Part shown: in pieces, positions 27,038-35,357 of the stretch
Layout: each line of letters opens with the position of its first letter
Position numbering within the stretch: position 1 is the stretch's first letter
From: Flagellimonas yonaguniensis
Lineage (GTDB): Bacteria > Bacteroidota > Bacteroidia > Flavobacteriales > Flavobacteriaceae
NCBI RefSeq assembly: GCF_029193885.1
Contig: NZ_JARFVB010000001.1
Coordinates: 904,530 to 968,529 of the forward strand
Length of the DNA: 64,000 nucleotides
Direction: 5' to 3'
Translations under genes and position numbers: made by a program
Notes under the pieces: generated by a model
What the model saw: the letters and a program-made list of their open reading frames with translations, nothing else
Told to the model about the DNA's origin: nothing
The model's database searches: none

Positions 27038-27907
27038 TTAATAAACAGTTTCTAAATACGCTTTTAATGTGGTTGGCTTTCTACCCAGCAAATTTTCTAG
27101 ATCGGTACTGGTGACGTCCAGTTCCCCTTGCTTCTGCGCCACGGAAAAACTTGATAAGATGTCTATTCCTTCGGAGGGAACCCCTGCACTTATAAGGGTT
27201 TGTGTGAACTCATCGACAGTTGGGGAGTGGTATTGGATGGTTTTGCCCGTAATCTCTGAAAGATAGTTGGCCACTTGGTCATATCCGAAGGCTTCAACAT
27301 TGGTGAAATCATACATTTTGTTTCTGTGGAGCGCCGGTTCAACAAGTATGTTTGCGGTGGCCTCGGCATATTCTGAACGCAATGCCACACTTATCTTTCC
27401 ATTTCCTGCGGGCAAATATATGATCCCTGTTTCCATCACCTTTTCGCCTATAAAAGATGGGATAAAGTCCATGTACAGGTTATTTTTAAGGACCGTAAAG
27501 GCAAGTCCACTTTCCTTCAACCATTTTTCTGTCAGCAAATGCGAATGGGCCAAAAGTCCCAACGGGGAGGTATCGGTTTCGTTCCTGCGCTGAAAGCTTG
27601 TATACACGATATGTTGGATGCCAGCACTTTTAGCGGCCCTAACGACATTCTCGTGTTGATGGAGACGGGTGGATATTTCCGTGCCAGAAATAAAGAGAAG
27701 GGTGTCCGCTCCCTCAAAGGCATCCACCAATGATTCGTAATCCGAATAATCCCCGACTTTTATATGAACGCCCTTGCTTCTTAAGTCTTCTGCTTTTTCC
27801 AAATCCCTGACAAGGGCGGAAATTTGATGGGCCTTGATTCCTTTTTGTAAAAGGGAATGTATGACCGTACTTCCATAGTGCCCTGTGGCACCTGTTATAA
27901 GTATCAT
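27038..27907 (-). CDS. NmrA-family quinone reductase (QorB/YtfG-like)
   Basis: 289 residues. Rossmann loop MILITGATGHYGSTVIHSLLQ, then GADTLLFISGTEISTRLHQHENVV, IQHIVYTSFQ, LTEKWLKESGLAFTVLKNNLYMD and YLPAGNGKISVALRSEYAEA, which match E. coli QorB (YtfG), an NADPH:quinone oxidoreductase. In E. coli the gene is also divergent from an hxlR gene (ytfH), and here an HxlR gene lies divergent 123 bp away. It should act on electrophilic quinones in the cytosol. Confidence 0.92.
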   Translation of the reverse strand: MILITGATGHYGSTVIHSLLQKGIKAHQISALVRDLEKAEDLRSKGVHIKVGDYSDYESLVDAFEGADTLLFISGTEISTRLHQHENVVRAAKSAGIQHIVYTSFQRRNETDTSPLGLLAHSHLLTEKWLKESGLAFTVLKNNLYMDFIPSFIGEKVMETGIIYLPAGNGKISVALRSEYAEATANILVEPALHRNKMYDFTNVEAFGYDQVANYLSEITGKTIQYHSPTVDEFTQTLISAGVPSEGIDILSSFSVAQKQGELDVTSTDLENLLGRKPTTLKAYLETVY

Positions 27908-27950
27908 ATTTGTTTGAATGAAATTATATATAGATTACATTTGTTTCGCA

Positions 27951-27982
27951 AAGTAACCAATAATAGTTTATATAAGTTACTT
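27951..27982. promoter_or_regulatory. Candidate HxlR operator
   Basis: Inverted repeat aagtaac (27951-27957) / gttactt (27976-27982) with an 18-bp spacer in the divergent promoter region; two further ggtaac copies lie just before the hxlR start. It resembles the AAGTA-core palindromes before the other hxlR gene. Confidence 0.55.
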
Positions 27983-28030
27983 ATTAATAAAAGAGAATGG
28001 GAAATTGTGGTAACAAAAAGGTAACCAAAC

Positions 28031-28360
28031 ATGAAAGTCAACAATGAGATTTATGATTGTCCCGTGACGGCAACCCTTGAGGTCATTGGAGGTAAATGGA
28101 AGCCGATTATTTTGTATGTGCTCATGTCGGGGACCAAGCGATTTGGGGCATTGTCGGTCAGGATTCCGACCATTTCCAGAAAAGTACTTACCGAGCAATT
28201 AAGGGAGTTGGAATCGGACGGCCTATTGATCAGGAGACAATATAAGGAAATCCCCCCGAGGGTCGAATACACCCTGACCCCGGAAGGACAGAGCCTGTGG
28301 TCCGTATTTAACGAAATGGCAATTTGGGGAAACAACAATAGGAGAGTAAGCCAAAAGTAG
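28031..28360 (+). CDS. HxlR-family redox-sensing regulator, divergent from the qorB-like gene
   Basis: 109 residues. Winged helix with IYDCPVTATLEVIGGKWKP (sensing Cys near the N-terminus), RIPTISRKVLTEQLRELE recognition region and EIPPRVEYTLTPEG wing. Paralogous to the regulator at 25056. It probably represses the qorB-like/SDR/yceI operon until the Cys is oxidised or alkylated. The 182 bp after it hold only weak short repeats before the convergent acyltransferase. Confidence 0.95.
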   Translation: MKVNNEIYDCPVTATLEVIGGKWKPIILYVLMSGTKRFGALSVRIPTISRKVLTEQLRELESDGLLIRRQYKEIPPRVEYTLTPEGQSLWSVFNEMAIWGNNNRRVSQK

Positions 28361-28542
28361 TCTGAAACACCCAAAAGGATGCCAGGCCGCATCTGGACCT
28401 TTGGTTTATTTGTTTTCACGATCTGGTCCCGACTATGGGGGAATACCTTGATTGGGACGGTGCCATTGCAAAAACACGCACAGGCCTTTCACATGTATAA
28501 AAATCTGTTGATAAACTTTACATGTCCAGGCACAAAGTCAAG

Positions 28543-29454
28543 TTATGGCCTTATTTTTTGGCTTTGATAGGCTTTCTTTGGTTTTTTGTCCATGTGCTTC
28601 CAACGTTTGTGGGTCCATAGATAATATTCTGGAGCTTCTTTAATGGATTCCTCCACCATTTTGAGGAAGGATTTGGTAAGTTCGAACTTATCCATTTCTT
28701 TGGGATGCTCCGTTATCAACTTAAAGGTTCCGTGATAATGGCCACGCTTTACTTTGTTGACCTTTAAATAGACCGCAGGCAATTCAAATTTTTTGCACAG
28801 TGTTTCAGCTCCGGTGTGGGCAGGAACAGTGATGCCCATAAAGGGCGTCCATAACAAAGCTTTTTTCACCATAGGTGATTGATCGCTCAAAATCCCGTAC
28901 ATACCCAACTTGCCATCACGTTTGTTTTGGGCCACGATGCCCCAGGTGTCCTTGGTGCTGATCAAGGTAGTTCCAAATTTTTGGCGGATATTACGGACCA
29001 GTCTATCGAAATATTTGTTCCCGACTTTCTGGTAAATCGCATATCCCTTGGAAGCAATGTGCCTGTCCAGGGCAATTACCCATTCCCAACTGGCATAATG
29101 GGGAAATATGAGCATGACACTTTTGTTTTTGGCCTCAAGGCGGTGCAGCACCTCTAAATGGGAGAAGGTAAACCGTTTTTGAAGTTGTTTGTTGGAAATA
29201 CCTATGGTCTTGATCATTTCCAAGAACATGTCGCACATGTGCCTGTAGAACTTCTTTTCAATATACAGCCGTTGTTCTTCTGACTTTTCCGGAAAAACAA
29301 GAGCCAAGTTATTTCGAACTACACTTTTACGGTATCCTATTGCATAATACATAAGAAGGTAGATGCCATCGGATATAAAGTAGATGATTTTAAAGGGAAC
29401 TTTGGAAATCAGCCAGAGCCATGGATAGACAAGGATGTATACTGCAAGTTGCAT
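28543..29454 (-). CDS. LpxL/HtrB-family lysophospholipid/lipid A acyltransferase
   Basis: 303 residues, N-terminal hydrophobic anchor (LAVYILVYPWLWLISKVPF). Catalytic HX4E block is HYASWEW; other family blocks are YRKSVVRNNLALVFP, GILSDQSPMVKKALLWTPFMG, PAHTGAETLCKKFELPAVY and EYYLWTHKRWKHM. It transfers an acyl chain to lipid A precursor or a related lipid at the inner membrane. It is a single gene here; Bacteroidota commonly carry such genes apart from other lipid A genes. The basic tail after the last motif is poorly conserved. Confidence 0.95.
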   Translation of the reverse strand: MQLAVYILVYPWLWLISKVPFKIIYFISDGIYLLMYYAIGYRKSVVRNNLALVFPEKSEEQRLYIEKKFYRHMCDMFLEMIKTIGISNKQLQKRFTFSHLEVLHRLEAKNKSVMLIFPHYASWEWVIALDRHIASKGYAIYQKVGNKYFDRLVRNIRQKFGTTLISTKDTWGIVAQNKRDGKLGMYGILSDQSPMVKKALLWTPFMGITVPAHTGAETLCKKFELPAVYLKVNKVKRGHYHGTFKLITEHPKEMDKFELTKSFLKMVEESIKEAPEYYLWTHKRWKHMDKKPKKAYQSQKIRP

Positions 29455-29765
29455 CGATTGTTATTGGAACAAATATAATGGATATCCTTGATTAAATTAC
29501 CAGTTTGGGTGTAATTAGGTCGTTTATACTTTCAAAAAAATCAAGGTGCGTCTTTATGGGGAGCAAAGATAACAGGCGCGGGAAGAGCACCTATCCCTAT
29601 TGATGGTACACTATGATGTGTAAGTGTCCCCCCTGCTGTTTTTAAGAGGGGTACGGCAAACCACGTCCATCATCTTCAGTAACATTGTGCACCGGTTTTT
29701 TTAGGTGAATCATTTGATTAAATCAAATATTTAATTTATATCTTTGGAATGAATGAAGGATATAC
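29455..29765. other. 311-bp divergent promoter region (acyltransferase / tetR)
   Basis: No gene seen. Holds the tetR promoter with its palindrome (29713-29746, separate entry). The left part shows no clear structure. Confidence 0.5.
29713..29746 (+). promoter_or_regulatory. tetR promoter overlapped by a palindromic operator
   Basis: A Bacteroidota sigma-A promoter is visible: -33 TTTG (29713-29716), 22-bp spacer, -7 TATCTTTG (29739-29746), matching TTTG/TAnnTTTG. The -33 box is part of a perfect palindrome tttgattAaatcaaa (29713-29727, 7-bp arms). Binding by TetR would block RNA polymerase, so autoregulation is likely. Confidence 0.8.
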
Positions 29766-30362
29766 ATGGTAACTAAACTGGTTGACACTGAGGAAAAAAT
29801 CAAAATAGCTGCGAGGAAGATATTTACTCAAAAAGGCTACGCGGCAACTCGGACCAGGGATATAGCGGAAGAAGCGGATATCAATCTTTCCCTCCTAAAT
29901 TATTATTTCCGAAGTAAGGAAAAGCTTTTTAATATTATTATGATTGAAAAGCTGCAGGAATTCTTTGGGGTTATTTCCCCGATCATTACGGATTTCAGGT
30001 TGTCGCTGGAGGAAAAAGTCGAAAAAATTGTTGAGAATTATATCGAAATGATTCTCAAAAACCCGGATTTGCCAATTTTTGTTCTCAGTGAAATTCGACA
30101 TAACCCCAAAAATTTCGGAATAAAAATGGGTGTACTGCACTTGCTGAGTAATTCCTCCCTAGTGGTTCAAATCGCCGAAAAAAACAGTAAAGTGGATCCA
30201 ATTCATTTTTTGCTGAACATTTTGGGGATGTCGATTTTTCCTTTTATTTCAAAACCCATAATGATGGCAGGTGGGTTATTTGATGAAGAAAAGTTCAAAA
30301 GTTTAATGGAAGAACGGAAAAGACTTATACCTATTTGGATAAAGGCCACTTTGGAAACATAA
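29766..30362 (+). CDS. TetR-family transcriptional repressor of the efflux operon
   Basis: 198 residues. N-terminal helix-turn-helix: EEKIKIAARKIFTQKGY, TRTRDIAEEADINLSLLNYYF, SKEKLF. The C-terminal ligand domain is of the YbiH/CecR type. It begins 19 bp after the -7 box and precedes a TolC/HlyD/ABC operon, the same order as E. coli ybiH-ybhGFSR. The same 13-nt palindrome occurs in its promoter and just after its stop, so it probably controls both itself and the efflux genes. Confidence 0.95.
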   Translation: MVTKLVDTEEKIKIAARKIFTQKGYAATRTRDIAEEADINLSLLNYYFRSKEKLFNIIMIEKLQEFFGVISPIITDFRLSLEEKVEKIVENYIEMILKNPDLPIFVLSEIRHNPKNFGIKMGVLHLLSNSSLVVQIAEKNSKVDPIHFLLNILGMSIFPFISKPIMMAGGLFDEEKFKSLMEERKRLIPIWIKATLET

Positions 30363-30386
30363 AAAATTTGCCTATATGTTGGTCAA

Positions 30387-30399
30387 TTGATTAAATCAA
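30387..30399 (+). promoter_or_regulatory. Second copy of the TetR palindrome, before the tolC-like gene
   Basis: ttgattAaatcaa repeats the 13-nt core of the operator at 29713 exactly. It lies 14 bp before the ATG of the outer-membrane gene and 24 bp after the tetR stop, so bound repressor could block an internal promoter or elongation. Confidence 0.75.
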
Positions 30400-30413
30400 A
30401 ATATCGATATGAA

Positions 30414-31688
30414 ATGAAATGGAGTAAACTGTTTGTATGCGTTACATTTTCAACAAGTTTTTTTGGATTTTCCCAATCCGTTAAAACCTTGAGACTAGAT
30501 GAATGCTATAGATTGGCAGAAGCGAATTACCCGCTTATCAAACAATATGCGCTTATTGAAAATGTGTCAGACTATAAAGCAGAGAATGTTCTGAGGGATG
30601 GATTGCCCAAAGTTGCCGTCAATGGTCAAGCGACCTATCAATCGGATGTCACTGCAATTCCTATTGAGGTTCCCGGTATGGATAAGCCGACAATCGATAA
30701 TGACCAGTATAAACTATATGTGGAAATCGACCAAACCATCTATCAAGGCAATAAAATCAATAAGGAGTCCAAGATAGTTGATGCCCAAAGGGAAATAGAC
30801 AAGGGGAGGTTGGCTATTGAAGTGTATGGAATCAAAAAAAAGGTGAGTCAGTTGTTTTTTGGGATTTTGTTGATCAACGAACAAATACAACAGAATGCCC
30901 TGCTTGCCGAGGATATTGAAAAGGCAATTGAAAGAATTAGGGTCGGTATTGATAATGGTACGGCCATAGAAAGCGATTTCTACGCGTTAAATGCCAATCT
31001 ACTTTCGACCAAACAAAGGGACACTGAACTCTTGTTACAGAAAAATGCACATTATGAAATGTTGGGCGTATATATCAATGAAAAGATCGATGACAATACG
31101 ATTTTGATAAAGCCCGGACAGATTGAAAGTGGAAATACCTTGATCAACCGTCCTGAATTGGACGTGATCGATAGCCAAATACGGCTATTTGACCTACAAT
31201 CCAAGTTGCTTACATCCAAAGTGTCGCCCAAACTCTCGTTTTTTGCCCAAGGAGGATATGGGAAACCAGCATTAAACATGCTCAGTAATGAATTTGATTC
31301 CTATTTCATGGGAGGTGCCCGTTTTCAATGGTCCCTGTTCAATTTCTACACGAATAAAAATGAAAAGAAAATAATTGGATTGGAAAAACAAAAGCTATCA
31401 GTACAGAAAGAAACCTTTTTGTTCCATACCAATCTTGAACTTACCAATCAAAATTCAGAAGTTGAAAAATACCGACAACTTTTGGCCATGGATGATGAAA
31501 TAATAGAAATGTACTCCAAAATCAAGGAAGCATCCTTGTTTAAATTGTCCAATGGTACCATCGATGTCAACGACTATTTACGTGATGTGAACCAAGAAAG
31601 CCGGGCCATTCAGAATAAATTGCTACACGAGCTAAAACTCTTAATGATATTGGAAGAATCAAAAATTACCCAAGGAATCAAATACTAA
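30414..31688 (+). CDS. TolC-family outer-membrane efflux protein
   Basis: 424 residues from ATG 30414, the start of a signal peptide (MKWSKLFVCVTFSTSFFGFSQ); a TTG at 30387 lies inside the operator and is unlikely. Two repeated helical-barrel halves: LRLDECYRLAEANYPLIKQ near the N-terminus and later RPELDVIDSQIRLFDLQSK, YFMGGARFQWSLFNFYTN, LRDVNQESRAIQNKLLHELK. It should be the outer-membrane channel for the ABC transporter encoded by the next four genes. Confidence 0.93.
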   Translation: MKWSKLFVCVTFSTSFFGFSQSVKTLRLDECYRLAEANYPLIKQYALIENVSDYKAENVLRDGLPKVAVNGQATYQSDVTAIPIEVPGMDKPTIDNDQYKLYVEIDQTIYQGNKINKESKIVDAQREIDKGRLAIEVYGIKKKVSQLFFGILLINEQIQQNALLAEDIEKAIERIRVGIDNGTAIESDFYALNANLLSTKQRDTELLLQKNAHYEMLGVYINEKIDDNTILIKPGQIESGNTLINRPELDVIDSQIRLFDLQSKLLTSKVSPKLSFFAQGGYGKPALNMLSNEFDSYFMGGARFQWSLFNFYTNKNEKKIIGLEKQKLSVQKETFLFHTNLELTNQNSEVEKYRQLLAMDDEIIEMYSKIKEASLFKLSNGTIDVNDYLRDVNQESRAIQNKLLHELKLLMILEESKITQGIKY

Positions 31689-31691
31689 ACC

Positions 31692-32585
31692 ATGAAACAA
31701 AATCAATTAGCAATCATTGTATTATTTTTTCTGTTCCTATCGTGTCATGACAAAAGTGGCGAATATGATGCTTCAGGGACATTTGAAGCAATTGAGGTCA
31801 AAATTTCATCGGAAGCCAATGGAGTTATCAAAAGGCTTTCCATGGATGAAGGGGAGACATTGGAGATAGGCCAATATTTGGGTTATATAGATAGCACCCA
31901 ACTTTACTTGCAAAAACAACAGTTGCAGGCTAAAATAAACGTACTTCTTGCAAAAAAACCAAACATAGCCGTACAACTTTCATCACTGGAGGAGCAGTTA
32001 AGGCAGGCAAAAAGAGAACAACAAAGGGTACAAAATTTAGTCTCAGGGAAAGCTGCCCCCCAAAAAATGCTTGATGATGCCAATTCACAGGTTGATATAA
32101 TCCAAAATAAGATCAAAGCACAAAAGTCGACCTTATCCATTAACACGGCCAGTCTGGTAAACGAAACGGAACCATTGCAAGTTCAGATCAGACAACTGAA
32201 CGATAAGCTGGAAAAATGTAAGATCATTGCTAAAGTCAAAGGTACCGTGCTGTCAAAGTATATCGAAGAAAATGAAATTGTATCGGAGGGATTGCCCTTG
32301 TACACTATTGCAAACTTGGATACCTTAACGCTCCGTGCGTACATTACCGGTAACCAATTGCCACAATTAAAGATCAATCAAAAATTAAGCGTATTGGTGG
32401 ACAATGGATCGGAGGGCTACAAAAATTATGAAGGTATTTTGGAGTGGATCAGTGATAAGGCGGAATTTACACCCAAAACCATCCAAACAAAAGACGAGCG
32501 TGCCAATTTAGTATATGCCATGAAGGTCCGGGTGGCCAATGATGGTTATCTCAAAATAGGAATGTACGGCGAGGTAAAATTTTAA
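31692..32585 (+). CDS. HlyD/YbhG-like membrane fusion lipoprotein
   Basis: 297 residues; lipoprotein signal ends FLSCHDK. Biotinyl-lipoyl half (FEAIEVKISSEANGVIKRLS), long coiled-coil hairpin (LQKQQLQAKINVLLAKKPN to VNETEPLQVQIRQLNDKLEK) and second half (ILAKVKGTVLSKYIEEN-like, GLPLYTIANLDTLTLRAYI). It links the ABC-2 permeases to the TolC-like channel. Spacing of 3 bp from tolC and 2 bp to the next gene indicates one transcript. Confidence 0.94.
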   Translation: MKQNQLAIIVLFFLFLSCHDKSGEYDASGTFEAIEVKISSEANGVIKRLSMDEGETLEIGQYLGYIDSTQLYLQKQQLQAKINVLLAKKPNIAVQLSSLEEQLRQAKREQQRVQNLVSGKAAPQKMLDDANSQVDIIQNKIKAQKSTLSINTASLVNETEPLQVQIRQLNDKLEKCKIIAKVKGTVLSKYIEENEIVSEGLPLYTIANLDTLTLRAYITGNQLPQLKINQKLSVLVDNGSEGYKNYEGILEWISDKAEFTPKTIQTKDERANLVYAMKVRVANDGYLKIGMYGEVKF

Positions 32586-32587
32586 TC

Positions 32588-33496
32588 ATGCATAGTGTTG
32601 TTGTTGAAAACCTAAGGAAGCAATATAAAGAGAATGTTGCCGTGGACGATGCTTCATTTAAAGTAAATGAAGGTGAAACATTTGGGCTTATCGGTCCTGA
32701 CGGATCTGGAAAAACCAGTATTTTTAGGATGTTGGCAACCTTATTGGTCCCAGATGGGGGAGAAGCACATGTATGTGGATGGGATGTGGTAAAAAATTAC
32801 AAGGAAATTAGAAAAAGTGTAGGGTACATGCCAGGTACCTTTTCCCTATATCAGGACCTGACGGTGGAGGAAAACCTCCATTTCTTCGCAACGATATTCA
32901 ATACCACAATTACGGAAAATTATAGTCTGATCAAAGATATATATGTCCAACTGGAGCCCTTTAAAAACAGGAGGTCAGGAAATTTGTCCGGTGGTATGAA
33001 GCAAAAACTGGCACTATGTTGTGCGTTGATACACCGACCGGAAGTTTTATTTCTGGACGAACCCACAACCGGGGTGGATACTGTCTCCAGAAAAGAATTT
33101 TGGGAAATGCTGAAAAAGTTGAAAAAGGAGGGGATTACAATTTTGGTGTCAACCCCCTATATGGATGAGGCCACACTTTGTGAAAGGATAGGTTTGATAC
33201 AAAAGGGTCGGTTATTGTCGATAGATCCCCCTCAAGTCATCATTGAAAAATATCCTAAGGCCTTGTATGCCATAAAATCACATAACATGATCGAATTGCT
33301 GTCCGCATTGCGAGAACTACCCTTGATAGGGTCGGTTCATTCTTTTGGTGAGCATCATCATATTACAATAGTAGATAGAACATTGACCTTGTTGGACATA
33401 AGGGCTACTTTGGAAAAAGAATTACCGTACCCTTTTCAAATAGACAAAATCGAGCCTTCAGTGGAAGATTGCTTTATTCAATTAATGGAAAAATAG
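32588..33496 (+). CDS. ABC transporter ATPase 1 (YbhF N-half-like)
   Basis: 302 residues. Walker A GPDGSGKTS, signature LSGGMKQKL, Walker B VLFLDEP, followed by a C-terminal extension of about 90 residues after the H-loop region (STPYMDEATLCERIGLIQ). In E. coli YbhF this domain is fused to a second ATPase; here the two are separate genes 7 bp apart. It drives export through the two ABC-2 permeases. Confidence 0.95.
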   Translation: MHSVVVENLRKQYKENVAVDDASFKVNEGETFGLIGPDGSGKTSIFRMLATLLVPDGGEAHVCGWDVVKNYKEIRKSVGYMPGTFSLYQDLTVEENLHFFATIFNTTITENYSLIKDIYVQLEPFKNRRSGNLSGGMKQKLALCCALIHRPEVLFLDEPTTGVDTVSRKEFWEMLKKLKKEGITILVSTPYMDEATLCERIGLIQKGRLLSIDPPQVIIEKYPKALYAIKSHNMIELLSALRELPLIGSVHSFGEHHHITIVDRTLTLLDIRATLEKELPYPFQIDKIEPSVEDCFIQLMEK

Positions 33497-33503
33497 ATGT
33501 CAT

Positions 33504-34250
33504 ATGGAGAAAGAAAAGGTTATATCGGTTAGTGGACTGACAAAAAAATTTGGGGATTTTACGGCTGTTAATGGGATAACCTTTGATGTTTACAAAGGTG
33601 AAATATTTGGATTTCTGGGGGCAAACGGCGCTGGTAAGACAACAGCTATGAGAATGTTGTGCGGCCTGCTGAGCCCAACATCGGGGGATGCAACTGTTGC
33701 TGGTTTTGACTTGTACAAACAGACCGAAAAGATAAAAACCAAAATAGGGTATATGAGTCAAAAATTTTCACTCTATGAAGACTTAACGGTAAAAGAGAAC
33801 ATCACTTTTTATGGAGGGATCTATGGTTTGGGCAACCGTGAACTAAAATTCCAGTCCAAACGGTTGATCGAATCATTGGGTTTGCAATCTGAGGCGAATC
33901 AGCTTGTCGGTTCCCTGCCTTTGGGCTGGAAACAAAAACTGGCGTTCTCGGTTGCTGTTATCCATAAACCTTCCATCGTGTTTTTGGATGAACCCACAGG
34001 CGGGGTGGACCCGATAACGCGACGTCAGTTCTGGGATTTGATATACGAGGCCGTGAAAAATGACATCACGGTTTTTGTCACAACCCATTATATGGACGAA
34101 GCAGAATATTGTAATCGAATTTCCATGATGGTGGACGGGGATATAGCTGCTTTGGACAGCCCTTCAAATTTAAAGCAAGGGCATGGGGTGGACAGCATGG
34201 ATGAAGTCTTCTATAACTTGGCTCGCACGGCAAAAAGAAAATCAGATTAG
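33504..34250 (+). CDS. ABC transporter ATPase 2 (YbhF C-half-like)
   Basis: 248 residues. Walker A GANGAGKTT, Q-loop MSQKFSLYEDL, Walker B IVFLDEPTGGVDP and THYMDEAEYC after the H-loop His. The signature motif is altered (SLPLGWKQKL in place of LSGGQ), as in the second half of YbhF-type ATPases, so one of the two ATP sites of the heterodimer is probably degenerate. The stop abuts the GTG start of the first permease. Confidence 0.94.
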   Translation: MEKEKVISVSGLTKKFGDFTAVNGITFDVYKGEIFGFLGANGAGKTTAMRMLCGLLSPTSGDATVAGFDLYKQTEKIKTKIGYMSQKFSLYEDLTVKENITFYGGIYGLGNRELKFQSKRLIESLGLQSEANQLVGSLPLGWKQKLAFSVAVIHKPSIVFLDEPTGGVDPITRRQFWDLIYEAVKNDITVFVTTHYMDEAEYCNRISMMVDGDIAALDSPSNLKQGHGVDSMDEVFYNLARTAKRKSD

Positions 34251-35357
34251 GTGAAACGGTTTGTAACATTTGTGAGAAAGGAGTTTTATCATGTGTTCAG
34301 GGACAACAAAACCTTGCTTTTACTGTTCGGCCTACCGGTGGCGCAAATAGTATTGTTTGGCTTTGCACTGACCAATGAGATCAAGAACTCAAAAATTGTG
34401 GTAGCCGATCATGCTAGGGACGAAGTGTCGTTTCAAATTATCGAAAAATTGTCCGCATCCCGGTATTTTGAAATTGAAAGCACTTTACTCAACAATGCGG
34501 AAATAGAAGAGTATTTTAAAAGAGGCGATATAAAACTGGCGGTTGTTTTTCCCAATAAGTTACAACAGGAACTTTCTAGTGACCATGTATCCCAAATACA
34601 GGTAATTGCTGATGCTACAGATCCCAATACAGCATCGACCTTGACCTCTTACGTTTCATCGATAATCAATGATTACCAACAGGATTTGAACATCTCGCTG
34701 GGTTTTCCAGTTCAAATTGTTCCCGAAGTGCGCATGCTCTATAATCCCAATCTCAAAGGGACCACCAACTTTGTTCCCGGTGTCATGGCATTGGTCCTTT
34801 TATTGGTGTGTGTGCTTATGACCTCGGTTTCCATAGTCAAGGAAAAGGAAAAAGGGACCATGGAACTACTATTGGTTTCCCCCATGCAACCCTTTGTCAT
34901 TATAATTTCAAAAGCCATACCCTATTTCTTTCTATCCTTGATCAATCTTACAGTCATAGTCATTATGAGTGTGTTTCTTTTGGGTATGCCCTTGAAAGGA
35001 AGTGTGGTTTTGTTATATACCATGAGCAGTATTTTTATTTTATGTGCCCTCTCGCTTGGTTTGTTAATTTCCAATAGTACAAATTCCCAACAAGCTGCCA
35101 TGTTGATATCCCTTATGGGAATGATGCTTCCCACCGTGCTTTTTTCCGGTTTTATGTTTCCATTGGAAAATATGCCCTTGCCACTTCAATGGTTCGCGAA
35201 CATAGTTCCTTCCAAATGGTATTACAATATGGTCAAAGCCATAATGATCAAAGGGGTAGGTATCACTGCAATCTGGAAAGAAGCAACCATTTTAATGGGC
35301 ATGACGATTGTTTTATTGATCATAAGTTTCAAGAAATTTAAGATAAGGATGTCATGA
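34251..35357 (+). CDS. ABC-2 permease (YbhS-like)
   Basis: 368 residues from GTG 34251 directly after the ATPase stop. First helix (LLLLFGLPVAQIVLFGFAL), a periplasmic domain of about 130 residues, then five helices in the C-terminal half containing the ABC-2 signature PGVMALVLLLVCVLMTSVSIVKEKEKGTMELLLVSP (in pieces: PGVMALVLLL, EKEKGTMELLLVSPM) and PTVLFSGFMFPLENMPLPLQ. It forms a heterodimer with the following permease. Confidence 0.94.
   Translation: MKRFVTFVRKEFYHVFRDNKTLLLLFGLPVAQIVLFGFALTNEIKNSKIVVADHARDEVSFQIIEKLSASRYFEIESTLLNNAEIEEYFKRGDIKLAVVFPNKLQQELSSDHVSQIQVIADATDPNTASTLTSYVSSIINDYQQDLNISLGFPVQIVPEVRMLYNPNLKGTTNFVPGVMALVLLLVCVLMTSVSIVKEKEKGTMELLLVSPMQPFVIIISKAIPYFFLSLINLTVIVIMSVFLLGMPLKGSVVLLYTMSSIFILCALSLGLLISNSTNSQQAAMLISLMGMMLPTVLFSGFMFPLENMPLPLQWFANIVPSKWYYNMVKAIMIKGVGITAIWKEATILMGMTIVLLIISFKKFKIRMS

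Noticed and set aside
28494..28535. acatgta / tacatgt repeat after the second hxlR gene as a terminator
   Set aside because: Seven A/T-rich pairs with a long loop and no T-run; too weak to call.
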